A stretch of 64,000 nucleotides of DNA from Geminicoccaceae bacterium (GCA_020638465.1 JACKIM010000001.1:558001-622000); one strand, 5' to 3'; positions 1 through 9,206 are shown, counted from the first letter of the stretch. Notes: generated by a model not told the origin, from the letters alone. Made by a program: numbers and translations.

Positions 1-303
1 GAGATTGCCGAGCAGAATGAAAAGGAAAACGGACATGACAATCGGCATGTAGCGCATGCCTTCCTTGCCGACATTGTCCATGATCATGCCCTTGACGAAG
101 TCATATATGACTTCGCACAGCGATTGCATCCGGCCGGGGACGATACTCGCTCCATCGAGACCGCGCTTGAACAACCATGCTGCCACACCGACGGCAATGG
201 CCATGAACAGCGCCGAATTGGTGAATGAGATGTTAAGGCCAAGCGGTTCGAAGACCATCGTCATGATCGGCTTGACTTCGAATTGCTGAAGTGGACCTGC
301 CAA
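1..303 (-). CDS. atpB: F0F1 ATP synthase subunit a, N-terminal 101 residues (cut by the window edge)
   Basis: Subunit a of the membrane F0 sector, which forms the proton half-channels next to the c-ring. The reverse strand reads LAGPLQQFEVKPI, then LNISFTNSALFM and GRMQSLCEVIYDFVKGMI, a good match to alphaproteobacterial AtpB N-termini. The conserved proton-path Arg and the later helices lie outside the window. I place the start at a TTG (303-301): an in-frame TGA lies only 7 codons upstream, there is no ATG between, and a GGGGCAAGGG purine stretch precedes the TTG. The next in-frame ATG would remove the conserved QFEVKP segment. It follows atpI on the same strand after a 164 bp gap, and the promoter ahead of atpI probably serves both. 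The gene call is certain; the TTG start is an inference. Confidence 0.93.
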   Translation of the reverse strand, partial: MAGPLQQFEVKPIMTMVFEPLGLNISFTNSALFMAIAVGVAAWLFKRGLDGASIVPGRMQSLCEVIYDFVKGMIMDNVGKEGMRYMPIVMSVFLFILLGNL

Positions 304-467
304 CTTACCCTTGCCCCATCATCAGTCCGACATGCCGACACAACTGCATCTCGGACGTTCATCCTTCACCGGAGCAGATTTCGATCCATCGCGATCGGCA
401 TCATGCCCTGCCTCTCCGGACCGCCCCCCCTGGTGCACACGGGTAAACCACCCATATGCGCCGGGCT

Positions 468-809
468 TCAGCGCTCGTTGCCGGCCTCCGCCTGCTCCGC
501 GCGCTCGCGATCCAGCCGCTTCATGTAGCGATACGCATTCAGCGTGCCTGCTGCCGTGCCAAGAACAAGCATGATGATGAGGAACACCGGTCGTGTGTCG
601 AGCCACCCATCAAGGAAGTAGCCCAGGACCACGCCGAACAAGACACCTGCAATCAGCTCGATACCGACATGCAAGCCTGCATGAGCCGACGACGCATTCC
701 TGCGCCTGGATTGGGCGTCCTCATCCCTGCTGCCCGGCTGGCTCGCCTTCAGGCGCTCCAAACGTGCATCGAAGTCGACAAAATCGGGCTTGCGATCATC
801 CTCGCTCAT
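468..809 (-). CDS. atpI: ATP synthase protein I (AtpI-like F0 assembly factor)
   Basis: Small inner-membrane protein of 113 residues encoded ahead of the F0 genes; the family is linked to c-ring assembly and Mg2+ or ion supply and is usually non-essential. The first 40 residues are charged and cytoplasmic. Two membrane segments follow at about 46-68 and 73-93, with the family-like motif GVLFGVVLGYFLDGWL between them, and the tail is charged. The length is normal for alphaproteobacterial AtpI. The ATG at 809 is preceded by GTGAGG at good spacing. It is followed by atpB and preceded by smc on the same strand, with a sigma-70-like promoter in the smc-atpI gap. The family assignment is firm because of the context. 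Confidence 0.93.
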   Translation of the reverse strand: MSEDDRKPDFVDFDARLERLKASQPGSRDEDAQSRRRNASSAHAGLHVGIELIAGVLFGVVLGYFLDGWLDTRPVFLIIMLVLGTAAGTLNAYRYMKRLDRERAEQAEAGNER

Positions 810-865
810 CGAGCCTCACCGCGATACCGGCGCCAGACACATCGCCCGCCCCTCGACCCGGCGCG

Positions 866-894
866 AAACTAGGTGCGGCTCTTACCCCTGTCAA
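866..894 (-). promoter_or_regulatory. Sigma-70-type promoter of the atpI-atpB operon
   Basis: On the reverse strand a perfect -35 TTGACA (894-889), a 17-base spacer and a -10 TAGTTT (871-866) lie about 57 bases upstream of the atpI start codon. The spacing is ideal and the site sits in the smc-atpI intergenic space, so it most likely drives the ATP synthase F0 operon. The -10 hexamer is only a moderate match, as is common in alphaproteobacteria. Confidence 0.7.
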
Positions 895-960
895 GAATGC
901 GCGGCACGATCGTGGACGAGTAAAACAGCGGGTTGTTCGGGAATGACAGGTTATGCGGCA

Positions 961-3900
961 CTATGCCCTAGATCCGATCTCCACCGCCTCGTCGAGGGCA
1001 ACGGATACGAGACGCGATACCCCGCGCTCGATCATGGTCACCCCGAACAGCCGGTCCATGCGCGCCATGGTAAACGGATGGTGGGTAACAACAACGAAGC
1101 GCGTCCTTGTCTCCCGGGCGATTTCCTCCATCAATAGAACGAAGCGCTCGACATTGGCATCGTCGAGGGCGGCATCGACCTCGTCCAGCACGCAAAGCGG
1201 GCTCGGCTCGCTCAGGAAAAACGCGAAGATCAGCGCCAGTGCAGTCAGGCTCTTTTCTCCACCCGACAACAGTGAAATGTTCTGCAGTTTCTTGCCCGGC
1301 GGCATGGCTTCGAGTTCGAGGCCGCAATTGAGCGGATCGTCGAGATGGGTAAGGCGCAGATGTGCCTTGCCACCCTGGAACAGCTTGCCGAACAACCGGC
1401 GGAAATGATCATCGACCTTGACGAAGACCTCGTTCAGCCGCTCGCGTGCCTCCCGGTTGAGAGTCGAGATGCCACTCTTGAGGCGATCCACCGCATGCCG
1501 CAGATCCTCTTCCTCGCGGCGAAGCCCGGCCAGTTCCGCCTCGCGTTCATCGGCCTCGATGGCGGCCCGCAGGTTGACCGGCCCCGCCCGTTCGCGTGAG
1601 GTGACGAGTCGTTGCAGCCGCTCCTCCATGGCCGGAACATCGGCATCGGCAAGCATTTCGGAGATGGTTTCCTGTCCGAGAAGATCGTCGACCGGCTTGT
1701 TCAACCGGGCACGCGCATGGGCAAGTGCGGCATCGACACCGTCCTGCAGGCGCTGGCGTTCGGCACCTGCCAATGCCATGGCCTCATGGCAGGCTGCCAG
1801 CCGCGCCTCCGCCTGCCGGCTGGCTTCGGTACATCGGGCCAGCAGTCCCTCGGCAGCCGCCAGGGCCTCCTGTTCCCCGGCCAGCGCAGCGGTCAATCGC
1901 TGAAGTTCGGCCACGATCTCCGCATGACGGGCTGCCGGGCCGCTTTCGGCCCGATGCCGTTCGAGCTTGTCCCGCGCCTGGCTCAGGCGCGCAACGAGCG
2001 GCTCACGGGACCGGACCGCATTCTCGCGGGATTCGATCAGCCTTGCGTGCTCCGCCTTCAGGGATGCGATGCGCTGTTCCAGCGCCGACAGGCGGGCGGC
2101 ATGGCGGGCGGCTTCCTGGCGAACTGTCTCCAGCTCGTTGCGGCGGGCATCAAGCCTCGCGGCATGAGCGTCCCGATCCTCACGGAGCCCGGTCAGTTGC
2201 ATCTCGATGGCCGAAAGTTCTCCACCGACAGCATCGATCTCCGCATCGAGTTTTTCCGCGTCCCGGGTCAGTGTCGTCGATGCGGTGCTGCGATGCGCCT
2301 TTCTCACCTCGGCTTCGCCACGACGGCGTTCGAAGGTGATCTCGGCCCGGGTGACGGCTTCGAGCAGTTCCGTCTCTCGCCCCCCCTCCTTGTCGGCTTC
2401 CTTGCGGGCAGTTTCGAGGCGGCCTTCGACCGAGGCCAGCCGATCGCGCTGCGATGCAAAATCCCGCTCGAAATGGCGAACGGTATCCGCAGCCCCCTGA
2501 TACCGGGCCTCGATGGTCTTCAATAGCTGAGGATCTTCCTCGCCCAGCTTCTGCCGTTCGTCATCGAGCACGGCCTGCTCGCGTTGCAAGGCATCACGTT
2601 CCTCCACCAGGCGGGCGCGACTGGCACCCCCAACCTCGATCTCACGGGTGAGCTGGTCGCGCTTCACCGTCTGCGTGCGGAACTCCATCTCCAGCCGGCG
2701 GTGCTCGGCACGAACCTCGGCAAGCTCGCCTTCCAGCCGGTGCAGGGTTGCGCGACTTTCGGCACCGTGCGCCTGCGCCTCCATGAGCGCCTGCCGCAAC
2801 GCCGGCATTCCGGCCGCGAGCACGGCGAGACGACGACGCTGCATCACCCGCAGCTCCCCGGGGTCCTCCTCGCCGGGCAGGCGCACCAGACCATCCCACC
2901 GCCACAGCCCCCCGTCCTGCGTGACCAGCCGCTGCCCCTGGGCGAGTCCCGGTTGCAGTCGCGATGCGGTCTCCGAATCGGGACATACGCCCACCGACTG
3001 GAGTCGCCGACGGAGGATTTCCGGCACGTCGAGATGACCGGAAAGCGGTTCGACTCCCGCGGGCAGGGCAAGAGTGGGCAGTTCCGGGTCGAGATGCCTC
3101 CAGAACCCGCCGGACGAATCGCCATTCTCGACCCGCAGCAGCAGGTCATCGCCCAGCGCTGCCGCAAGAGCTCTGCCCCAGGCTTCGGGCACATCGAAAC
3201 TGTCGATGACCGGATGGCCATCGTCGTCACTTTGCAGCGACCTGAGGGCGGCGTCCTCGGCCAGCGAGCGTTCGAGTTGCCTTTCGGCCTCGCCGACCCT
3301 GGCTACAGCGATCTCCCGCCCCTCCACGGCAGCCTCGCAGGCTGCGGTAAGGCGTCGCTCGGCCTCTTCCCTGTCGTCGAGTTGCGCCTTCAGGGTCGCG
3401 CACTGGGCCGACAGCCGCTTGTGGGTCTCGCCCCTCGCCTCCAGCGCCAGCGCCGAGAATTCCCGCTCGATGGCCTCGATCCGCCGGCCAACCCTCTGGC
3501 CTTCACGGTCGAGGCGGGCCAGCTGGTCACTGCGCGCCTCGTGCCTCTGACGGGCCTGCCGCAGCTCCACATCGACTTCCTGTCGTGCCGATACGGCAGA
3601 GGCAAGCTGCTCGCGCCCGCTCTCCACCCTCGAACCCAGTTCCTTCTGCTGGACAGCCAGCGCCTCGGCCCGTTCCATCGCCTGACGCCGCGTCCGGCTC
3701 GCCGCCTCATGCTCCGCTCGCGCCTCGGCAAGCCTGCGGCCGGCAACCTCCACCAGCGCATCATCGTCCACGGCAACCAGCCGTTCGAGCTCCTGAGCGA
3801 CGTCGGCACGGCGGGCCCTGAGCCCGGCCAACTGGCGCGCGAGGCTTTCATGGCGGGCCTCGGCCGTGGCCAGTTCCCGTTCCATCTCCTGCAAACGAAG

Positions 3901-5118
3901 ACTGTCTTCACCCGATTGCCGTGTCAGTGCGGGTTCGATGTCACGCAGTTCGGCGAGCCGGGCACCAACCTGTGTCATTTCTTCACCGGCCGCCGTGGCT
4001 TCGAGGTCACGCTCGGTCAGCATCGTTTCGGCGCGCTCCGCATCCCTCCGGTAGGAATCGAGCCTTTGGCGAAGTTCCTCGACCTGCTCGGCCAGCATGG
4101 CAGTTTCGCGTTCATGCTGCTGCCGGCCTGCCTCGACGGACGAGAGGCGCTCCTCGGCCCGCACCGCGAGGGCCGACGCCAGCGATACGGCCTCGCGCCG
4201 GGCAGGAAGCGCCTTTTCGGCGACACCCCGGGCCTTCTCCGCCTCACTGGCGGCATGTTGTCCCCGCGCATGCTCGCGGGTCAGTTCCTCGTGGCGCACA
4301 CGCGTCGTCTCCAGCGCCTCACGGGCCTCCTTCAGCCGCGCCAGCGTAACCATCGCCTCAAGTTCGCGGATCTGTTCCTGCAGCTTGCGATAGCGCTCCG
4401 CCTGCTTGGCCTGACGGCGCAGCTCGACCAGCCGCTCATCCTGACCGGCAATGCGGTCCGTCACCCGTTCGAGATTGCGCTCGGTGGCGGCGAGCTTGAG
4501 TTCCGCCTCGCGCCTGCGACTGTGCAGACCGCCGATACCGGCCGCATCCTCCAGCAGGCGGCGACGCTCCTCCGGTTTCGCCTCGACGACGAACCCCACC
4601 TGCCCCTGACTGATGATCGCCGGGGAACGGGCACCCGCGCCGACATCGGCGAACACCAGATGCACGTCGCGCGCCCGGACCTCACGGCCATTGATCCGGT
4701 AGGCGGAACCGGCACTGCGGCTGATCCGCCGGGCGATCTCCAGTTCCTGCAATTCGAAGGGGGCACCGGCCTCCGCCAGCCCCGGCGCTCCTTCGACGGT
4801 TGTGTCTTCACCACCCGCAACAGCCTGCTTGCCGGCCGTTGGCGACGGGACGCTCACCGGCTTTTTGACGAGAAGCGAAACCTCGGCAATGTCGTAGGCG
4901 CTGCGCAGGGCCGAACCGGCGAAGATGACATCGTTCATCTCCGACCCGCGCAGGCCCCGTGCGGAGCTTTCTCCCATCACCCAGCGCAGTGCCTCGACGA
5001 TATTCGATTTGCCGCAGCCATTGGGACCGACGATGCCCGTCAGCCCCGAACCGATCTCCAGCTCAACCGGATCGCAAAACGACTTGAAGCCGCTCACACG
5101 CAGTCGCGAGAATTCCAA
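961..5118 (-). CDS. smc: Chromosome segregation ATPase SMC
   Basis: Structural maintenance of chromosomes protein; dimerises through a hinge and, with ScpA/ScpB, organises and segregates the nucleoid. Walker A GPNGCGKS lies at residues 31-38. The C-terminal lobe carries the signature LLSGGEKSLTALAL and Walker B CVLDEVDAALDD. Between them are two long Glu/Arg-rich coiled coils and a central hinge around the ALAAALGDDL segment. At 1385 residues it is roughly 200 longer than most bacterial SMC proteins. Part of the excess is a Gly/Ala/Pro-rich insert in the N-terminal head (about residues 87-122, between the VSLLVKKP and LEIARRI segments), and the rest seems to be longer coiled coil. Translation starts at a TTG at 5118 with a weak Shine-Dalgarno; MEFSRLRVSGFKSF is the expected N-terminus. 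It lies downstream of dsbA, a common alphaproteobacterial order. Confidence 0.97.
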   Translation of the reverse strand: MEFSRLRVSGFKSFCDPVELEIGSGLTGIVGPNGCGKSNIVEALRWVMGESSARGLRGSEMNDVIFAGSALRSAYDIAEVSLLVKKPVSVPSPTAGKQAVAGGEDTTVEGAPGLAEAGAPFELQELEIARRISRSAGSAYRINGREVRARDVHLVFADVGAGARSPAIISQGQVGFVVEAKPEERRRLLEDAAGIGGLHSRRREAELKLAATERNLERVTDRIAGQDERLVELRRQAKQAERYRKLQEQIRELEAMVTLARLKEAREALETTRVRHEELTREHARGQHAASEAEKARGVAEKALPARREAVSLASALAVRAEERLSSVEAGRQQHERETAMLAEQVEELRQRLDSYRRDAERAETMLTERDLEATAAGEEMTQVGARLAELRDIEPALTRQSGEDSLRLQEMERELATAEARHESLARQLAGLRARRADVAQELERLVAVDDDALVEVAGRRLAEARAEHEAASRTRRQAMERAEALAVQQKELGSRVESGREQLASAVSARQEVDVELRQARQRHEARSDQLARLDREGQRVGRRIEAIEREFSALALEARGETHKRLSAQCATLKAQLDDREEAERRLTAACEAAVEGREIAVARVGEAERQLERSLAEDAALRSLQSDDDGHPVIDSFDVPEAWGRALAAALGDDLLLRVENGDSSGGFWRHLDPELPTLALPAGVEPLSGHLDVPEILRRRLQSVGVCPDSETASRLQPGLAQGQRLVTQDGGLWRWDGLVRLPGEEDPGELRVMQRRRLAVLAAGMPALRQALMEAQAHGAESRATLHRLEGELAEVRAEHRRLEMEFRTQTVKRDQLTREIEVGGASRARLVEERDALQREQAVLDDERQKLGEEDPQLLKTIEARYQGAADTVRHFERDFASQRDRLASVEGRLETARKEADKEGGRETELLEAVTRAEITFERRRGEAEVRKAHRSTASTTLTRDAEKLDAEIDAVGGELSAIEMQLTGLREDRDAHAARLDARRNELETVRQEAARHAARLSALEQRIASLKAEHARLIESRENAVRSREPLVARLSQARDKLERHRAESGPAARHAEIVAELQRLTAALAGEQEALAAAEGLLARCTEASRQAEARLAACHEAMALAGAERQRLQDGVDAALAHARARLNKPVDDLLGQETISEMLADADVPAMEERLQRLVTSRERAGPVNLRAAIEADEREAELAGLRREEEDLRHAVDRLKSGISTLNREARERLNEVFVKVDDHFRRLFGKLFQGGKAHLRLTHLDDPLNCGLELEAMPPGKKLQNISLLSGGEKSLTALALIFAFFLSEPSPLCVLDEVDAALDDANVERFVLLMEEIARETRTRFVVVTHHPFTMARMDRLFGVTMIERGVSRLVSVALDEAVEIGSRA

Positions 5119-5255
5119 CAGGCACCGTCACAAGATCTTGGGAAGATGTCGCGACGCTATCACCATATGCGAGAAAGGCAATGGGCTCTTTCACTTCAAC
5201 CGAAAGCTTAACAGGACATCGGCCATCCCCGCCGAATTCGCACGGAAATCATGGT

Positions 5256-5840
5256 TCAGTCGAGGAGGTCGTCGAAAATTTCAGCGAACTCGTCAATCGG
5301 CCGGTCGCCGGAATAGGTCTCGCCATTGATGATGAAGGTCGGGGTCGAATTGACATCGAATTCCTTCACGCCGTCGACACGCATCTGCAGGACCGCATCG
5401 CCCATGGCCTTGTCGTCGAGGCACGCTCTCGACTGGTCCGGCGAAAGGCCACCCAGTTGCGCCAGCTGGATGAGTGCCGCGATGGGATCGTCAGCCCGCG
5501 CCCATTGTTCCTGGCTGGAGAACATCGCATCGATGAAGGAAAAATAGCGCTCGTCGCCCGCGCACTGCGCAATGACCGATGCGGCCAGGGCGATCTGGTC
5601 GAGCGGAAACTCGCGTACCACCAGCTTCACCTTGCCGGTGTCGATGTACTGTTCCTTGATGGCCGGCAGGGTTCCGGTGTTGAAGGCCGCGCAGTGGGGA
5701 CAGGTCAGGGATGCATATTCAATCATGGTGATCGGTGCATTCTCGTCACCCATGACATGCTCCCCAACCTCGGCGGCCGATGTCATGGACCCCGTCGCCA
5801 GCACGATGATGGCAGCAAACCAGCTCAGGCCTTTTCGCAT
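5256..5840 (-). CDS. Exported DsbA-family thiol-disulfide oxidoreductase
   Basis: Periplasmic thioredoxin-fold protein of 194 residues that oxidises or isomerises disulfides in exported proteins. An N-terminal signal peptide (positive n-region MRKG, hydrophobic core to about residue 19, likely cleavage after SAA near 23) is followed by EYASLTCPHCAAF, with the redox motif CPHC at 47-50. The cis-proline loop is STPTF, with Pro near 167. The insertion between them is the all-helical domain typical of the DsbA_2/thioredoxin_4 group often encoded next to smc. The ATG at 5840 has GGAGAGA just upstream. The partner DsbB is not in the window. Whether it is an oxidase or a DsbG-like reductase cannot be decided from sequence alone. 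Confidence 0.92.
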   Translation of the reverse strand: MRKGLSWFAAIIVLATGSMTSAAEVGEHVMGDENAPITMIEYASLTCPHCAAFNTGTLPAIKEQYIDTGKVKLVVREFPLDQIALAASVIAQCAGDERYFSFIDAMFSSQEQWARADDPIAALIQLAQLGGLSPDQSRACLDDKAMGDAVLQMRVDGVKEFDVNSTPTFIINGETYSGDRPIDEFAEIFDDLLD

Positions 5841-5898
5841 ATCGTCTCTCCGATCATGAACTATCCCTCGACCTTGTCCTCATATGAGGGCTGGAATC

Positions 5899-7176
5899 TC
5901 ATCGTCCAAGGGAAGCGCGCTGCAAATCGCCCTTGAGCGCACGCGCGCGTGCCTGCTCGTTCGCCGACAGGCGTCCCCGGACACGATCGGCACGCTCCTG
6001 CCCGCGGTCGTAGCCCCCCTCGGCCGAAAGCTCGTAGAGGGCCAGTGCCAGCGCCGGGTCGGATGACCTCAGCCTTCCGCGCTCATGCAGTTCCGCGAGC
6101 CGGAAATATCCCTTGGGATTGCCGGCCAGACCCGACCGGCGATAATACGCGGCAGCGTCGTCGAAGTCCTGCAACTCCGACTTGTCACTGTAGATGTCTC
6201 CCAGATAGAGCAGCGCGCGGTCGTCGCCGAGTCGCAGGGCCTGTTCGAAGCGGGTGATGGCCCGACGCATGTCCTTCGGCACGCCTTCGCCGCGATAGTA
6301 GATCTTGCCGAGATCGTATGCACTTGCCGCATGTCCCCGGTCGGCAGCCTCCGCGAAATAGCGGGCGGACTTGACCGGATCGGGTTTCAGATTGCCGGCA
6401 CCGTCGCGATACAGTCGCGCAAGGTCGACAATCGCCATGTCGCGGCCGGCTTCGACCAGCTCGCCATACATGCGTGCTGCCCGTTCGCCATCCTGCGGCA
6501 CCCCCTTGCCGTCGCGATACATATCGGCGAGACGGTTCCTTGCGCCCTGATCGCCATTCCGGGCTTCCTGTTCGAGCGTGGCAGCAACGATGGAATACCA
6601 GCGACGCGCGGCTCCGGGATCGCGGGGCAGCGCATCCCCCTTGTCATAGCGCTCCGCCAGTTCGATCTGGGCCGGCAGGTAACCGCTATTCGCGCTGGCT
6701 TCCAGTGCGGCGATCGCCTCCTCCTCGCTGCCGCTGCGTTCGCTAAGAGCGAGTGTCGCCAGTTCGAAGCGGGCCGGTTCGTCCCCCTTTTCGGCGGCAC
6801 GGCCGAACCATCGTGCCGCGTTGGGAATGTCGCGCGACAGGCCGTCCCCCGACCTGTAGGCCCGCCCGACCTCGCGCATGGCCACGGGCGAGCCAGCATT
6901 GGCCGCCGCCAGATACCATGCCACCGCCTCCTCGCGATCCTCGGGACCGCCCCTTCCGTCTTGCAACATCCTGGCCAGCGATATCTGGGCGTCGACAATC
7001 CCCGCCTGCGCAAGACGACGGTACTCCGTTCGGGCCGACGCGAAGTCATGGCGGCTTTCCGCATCGCGCGGTACCCGCAACAGGTCACGCTGGATGGCCG
7101 TGGGTTCATAGGCGGGCCTGCACGCGACAAGCGACAATGCGAGAGCCAGAACCGTGGCGGCTGCCGAACCCCTCAT
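5899..7176 (-). CDS. Sel1-like repeat (SLR) lipoprotein
   Basis: 425-residue helical-repeat protein. The N-terminus is a lipoprotein signal with lipobox LVAC (Cys19), so the mature protein should be acylated and face the periplasm. Almost all the rest is tandem Sel1 repeats of about 36 residues. Recurring motifs of the A..LG..Y..G.GV..D...A..WF..AA..G type are visible, for example GRAYRSGDGLSRD, LADMYRDGKGVPQD and LGKIYYRGEGVPKD. I count at least eight. Such proteins act as scaffolds for protein-protein contacts, often in envelope biogenesis or exopolysaccharide machinery; the partner is unknown. Its start codon overlaps the stop of the upstream DUF721 gene by 4 bp, so the two are probably translationally coupled. 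Confidence 0.88.
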   Translation of the reverse strand: MRGSAAATVLALALSLVACRPAYEPTAIQRDLLRVPRDAESRHDFASARTEYRRLAQAGIVDAQISLARMLQDGRGGPEDREEAVAWYLAAANAGSPVAMREVGRAYRSGDGLSRDIPNAARWFGRAAEKGDEPARFELATLALSERSGSEEEAIAALEASANSGYLPAQIELAERYDKGDALPRDPGAARRWYSIVAATLEQEARNGDQGARNRLADMYRDGKGVPQDGERAARMYGELVEAGRDMAIVDLARLYRDGAGNLKPDPVKSARYFAEAADRGHAASAYDLGKIYYRGEGVPKDMRRAITRFEQALRLGDDRALLYLGDIYSDKSELQDFDDAAAYYRRSGLAGNPKGYFRLAELHERGRLRSSDPALALALYELSAEGGYDRGQERADRVRGRLSANEQARARALKGDLQRASLGR

Positions 7177-7697
7177 GCCGTCGCCCCGCCACGCCCCTTC
7201 AGGGTCCGCCCCAGGCCGGAGAGGGCACGATGGAGGGCTTCGGACTCGATACCCTTGAGATTGTCGGCAAGTTCGGTTTCCTGCTCAGCGGTGAGGATGG
7301 CACGCGGCGCATCGGCTGCCTGCTGCGGCGGGCGCGGCAGGGTGCCCTGGAGGATGCGGATGTGACGTATCGCATCGAAGCCGAAATAGTCGTTCACCCG
7401 CTCCACGAGCTGGCGGGCATGGTGCTGCAGTTCGAGCGCGGCCCCTCCGGATGCGCGCAGGAAGAGCACGCCCTGTCGACGGGTTCCCTTGCGGAAGTCG
7501 ATGGCCAGCGGCTGGCACCGCGTGGCCAGCGCCCGACCGACGATCACCGGCCAGTCGTTGAGAATGGAGGCCTGCGCGAAACCCCGGCGCCGTGCTGCCG
7601 GCGACAGGAGGTTGGCGACGAGGTGCGACATCGGGGTGGTGACGTGGGTTCGCGGTCCGCCCGATGGCCGCACGTGCTTCTGGTCGTTTTCATCCAT
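7173..7697 (-). CDS. DUF721 (DciA-like) domain protein
   Basis: Protein of 174 residues with an N-terminal DUF721 domain: LLSPAARRRGFAQASILNDW, then a conserved VGRALA.RCQPL block and a strand-rich core ending at the ARQLVERVNDYFG helix. DUF721 proteins include DciA, which loads the replicative helicase DnaB in many bacteria that lack DnaC. The C-terminal 60 residues are variable and helical. The ATG at 7697 gives MDENDQKHV; a longer in-frame reading to 7844 would run across the divergent mutY promoter and lacks a family-like N-terminus. It is divergent from mutY, which is the usual alphaproteobacterial arrangement, and overlaps the next gene by 4 bp. A role in replication is inferred from the family. 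Confidence 0.85.
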   Translation of the reverse strand: MDENDQKHVRPSGGPRTHVTTPMSHLVANLLSPAARRRGFAQASILNDWPVIVGRALATRCQPLAIDFRKGTRRQGVLFLRASGGAALELQHHARQLVERVNDYFGFDAIRHIRILQGTLPRPPQQAADAPRAILTAEQETELADNLKGIESEALHRALSGLGRTLKGRGGATA

Positions 7698-7763
7698 CAC
7701 AACTATCGTCCCTTTCGTCCGGGAGTCCTTGCATGTCCTGGCCCGCCTTTCACACCACGGACC

Positions 7764-8822
7764 ATGTTCATGCCGGAATTCGTCGCCCTGCCCGCAGCCA
7801 CGACCACACTGAAGGCTGCCCTGCTCGCCTGGTATGACCGCCACAAACGCGAACTTCCATGGCGTGGATCATCGACAAAGAGAGTTGATCCATACCACGT
7901 TATGGTCAGTGAGTTGATGTTGCAACAGACTACCGTCAAGACCGTAAAGACTCGGTTTACGGGATTCATTGAGCGATTTCCGACAGTTGCCATTCTGGCA
8001 TCGGCGCCTGAAGATGATGTTCTCCATGCGTGGCAGGGGCTGGGCTACTATCGCCGTGCGCGTGCGTTGCGCAACGCCGCCAGGGTGATCGTCGACCGGC
8101 ACGATGGCGAAGTGCCGGCGTCGGTGGAAGCGCTCCAGGCGCTGCCCGGTATCGGCAACTATACCGCCAGAGCCATCGCCGCGATGGCATTCGACATCCC
8201 GGTCATTCCGGTGGACGGAAATGTTCGACGAGTGTTGACCAGACTGGCGGCCGTCGACCTGCCGGCGGCAAGGTTGGCAAGGCCCGTGGAACGACTGGCT
8301 GATGCCCTTGCCTCCGACCTGCGCCCGGGCGATTCGGCGCAAGCGCTCATCGAGCTGGGCGCCTTGTGCTGTCGACCGCGAAGCCCCGAATGCGGCACCT
8401 GCCCGTGGAAGGACCATTGCATCGCTCATGTCCGGGGCCTGGCCGGCCTGCTGCCCCGGCCTCCGATACGCAAGGACAAGCGTCACCTTTTTGCCACAGC
8501 GTGGCTTTTTCGTCGCGACGATGGTGCGATCCTCCTGCGCAGGCGACCGAAGGACGGACTCCTTGGCGGCCTGATCGAACTGCCGACCTCGCCATGGATC
8601 GAGGAAAACACCATGGCGGGGCCAGGATGGGGCGGCGATCTCGCCCTTGTCCCCGGAACGGTGACACACGTCTTCACCCACATCCGCCTTGAACTGCACC
8701 TGATGCGCGGACATTGCGAGGTGGCGGCAGACGGTTTCTTCCACTCCGCAGACCATCTCGATGAACTGGCCTTACCGACATTGACGAAAAAGCTGCTGCG
8801 TCACGGTGGCATCGACTGCTGA
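7764..8822 (+). CDS. mutY: A/G-specific adenine DNA glycosylase MutY
   Basis: Removes adenine mispaired with 8-oxoguanine or G and so prevents G:C to T:A transversions. The N-terminal HhH-GPD domain has catalytic Glu50 in the VSELMLQQT motif, the helix-hairpin-helix LPGIGNYTA at 128-136 and catalytic Asp151 in VIPVDGNV. A [4Fe-4S] cluster loop with spacing C-x6-C-x2-C-x5-C lies at 203-219. A NUDIX-like C-terminal domain for 8-oxoG recognition follows. At 352 residues the length is normal. I use the ATG at 7764 (MFMPEF); 7770 is an equally acceptable ATG. The reading frame is open for about 1 kb further upstream, but that is antisense to the DUF721 and Sel1 genes. The first third of the gene is visibly less GC-rich than the surroundings. 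Confidence 0.96.
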   Translation: MFMPEFVALPAATTTLKAALLAWYDRHKRELPWRGSSTKRVDPYHVMVSELMLQQTTVKTVKTRFTGFIERFPTVAILASAPEDDVLHAWQGLGYYRRARALRNAARVIVDRHDGEVPASVEALQALPGIGNYTARAIAAMAFDIPVIPVDGNVRRVLTRLAAVDLPAARLARPVERLADALASDLRPGDSAQALIELGALCCRPRSPECGTCPWKDHCIAHVRGLAGLLPRPPIRKDKRHLFATAWLFRRDDGAILLRRRPKDGLLGGLIELPTSPWIEENTMAGPGWGGDLALVPGTVTHVFTHIRLELHLMRGHCEVAADGFFHSADHLDELALPTLTKKLLRHGGIDC

Positions 8823-8834
8823 GCTGCCCCGCCA

Positions 8835-9206
8835 TCAGGAATCCGGCCGGAAGGCATCCTCGACATGAACGATGCGCCATTCGCCGACCGCAATCAGGTC
8901 GAAACGCAGGTCGAGCCGCTCGACGGATGGAAAGCGCTGCATGAACACCTGCGCGGCGCGCATGATCCTGCGGCACTGACGCCGGTCCAGCGCCTCCAGC
9001 GCCCGATCCAGATGCCGGCGACGCTTCACCTCGACGAAGGCGACAAGCCGTCCCCGGCGGGCGATGATGTCGATCTCCCCCTGCCCGGTGGCATAGCGCC
9101 GGGCGAGAATCCGGTAGCCCTTGAGCCTCAGGAACCAGACTGCAACGGTCTCCGCCCTCCGCCCTGCCCGTTCGCTGCGGTGCCGTTCGAGAGATGTGGG
9201 CGCCAT
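8835..9206 (-). CDS. yraN: YraN family (UPF0102) endonuclease-like protein
   Basis: Small 123-residue protein of the restriction-endonuclease-like fold family UPF0102. The core motif GQGEIDIIARRGRLVAFVEV places E44/D46 and E59-x-K61 in the PD-(D/E)xK nuclease arrangement, followed by a helix rich in Arg. A Holliday-junction-resolvase-like role is suspected for the family but not proven. The start at 9206 (MAPTSLERHR) has GAGGACAGG directly upstream. A longer in-frame reading to 9281 would overlap the rsmI end and is unlikely. It lies 7 bp downstream of rsmI on the same strand, the usual lppC-rsmI-yraN neighbourhood, and its end faces the mutY end. Confidence 0.92.
   Translation of the reverse strand: MAPTSLERHRSERAGRRAETVAVWFLRLKGYRILARRYATGQGEIDIIARRGRLVAFVEVKRRRHLDRALEALDRRQCRRIMRAAQVFMQRFPSVERLDLRFDLIAVGEWRIVHVEDAFRPDS

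Noticed and set aside
2584..5211. Long plus-strand open frame (875 codons) opposite smc
   Set aside because: It is antisense to an intact, motif-complete SMC gene; GC-rich codon bias on one strand opens long frames on the other.
6753..7763. Apparent 330-codon N-terminal extension of mutY
   Set aside because: It runs antisense over the Sel1 and DUF721 genes; MutY homologues start at the 7764 region.
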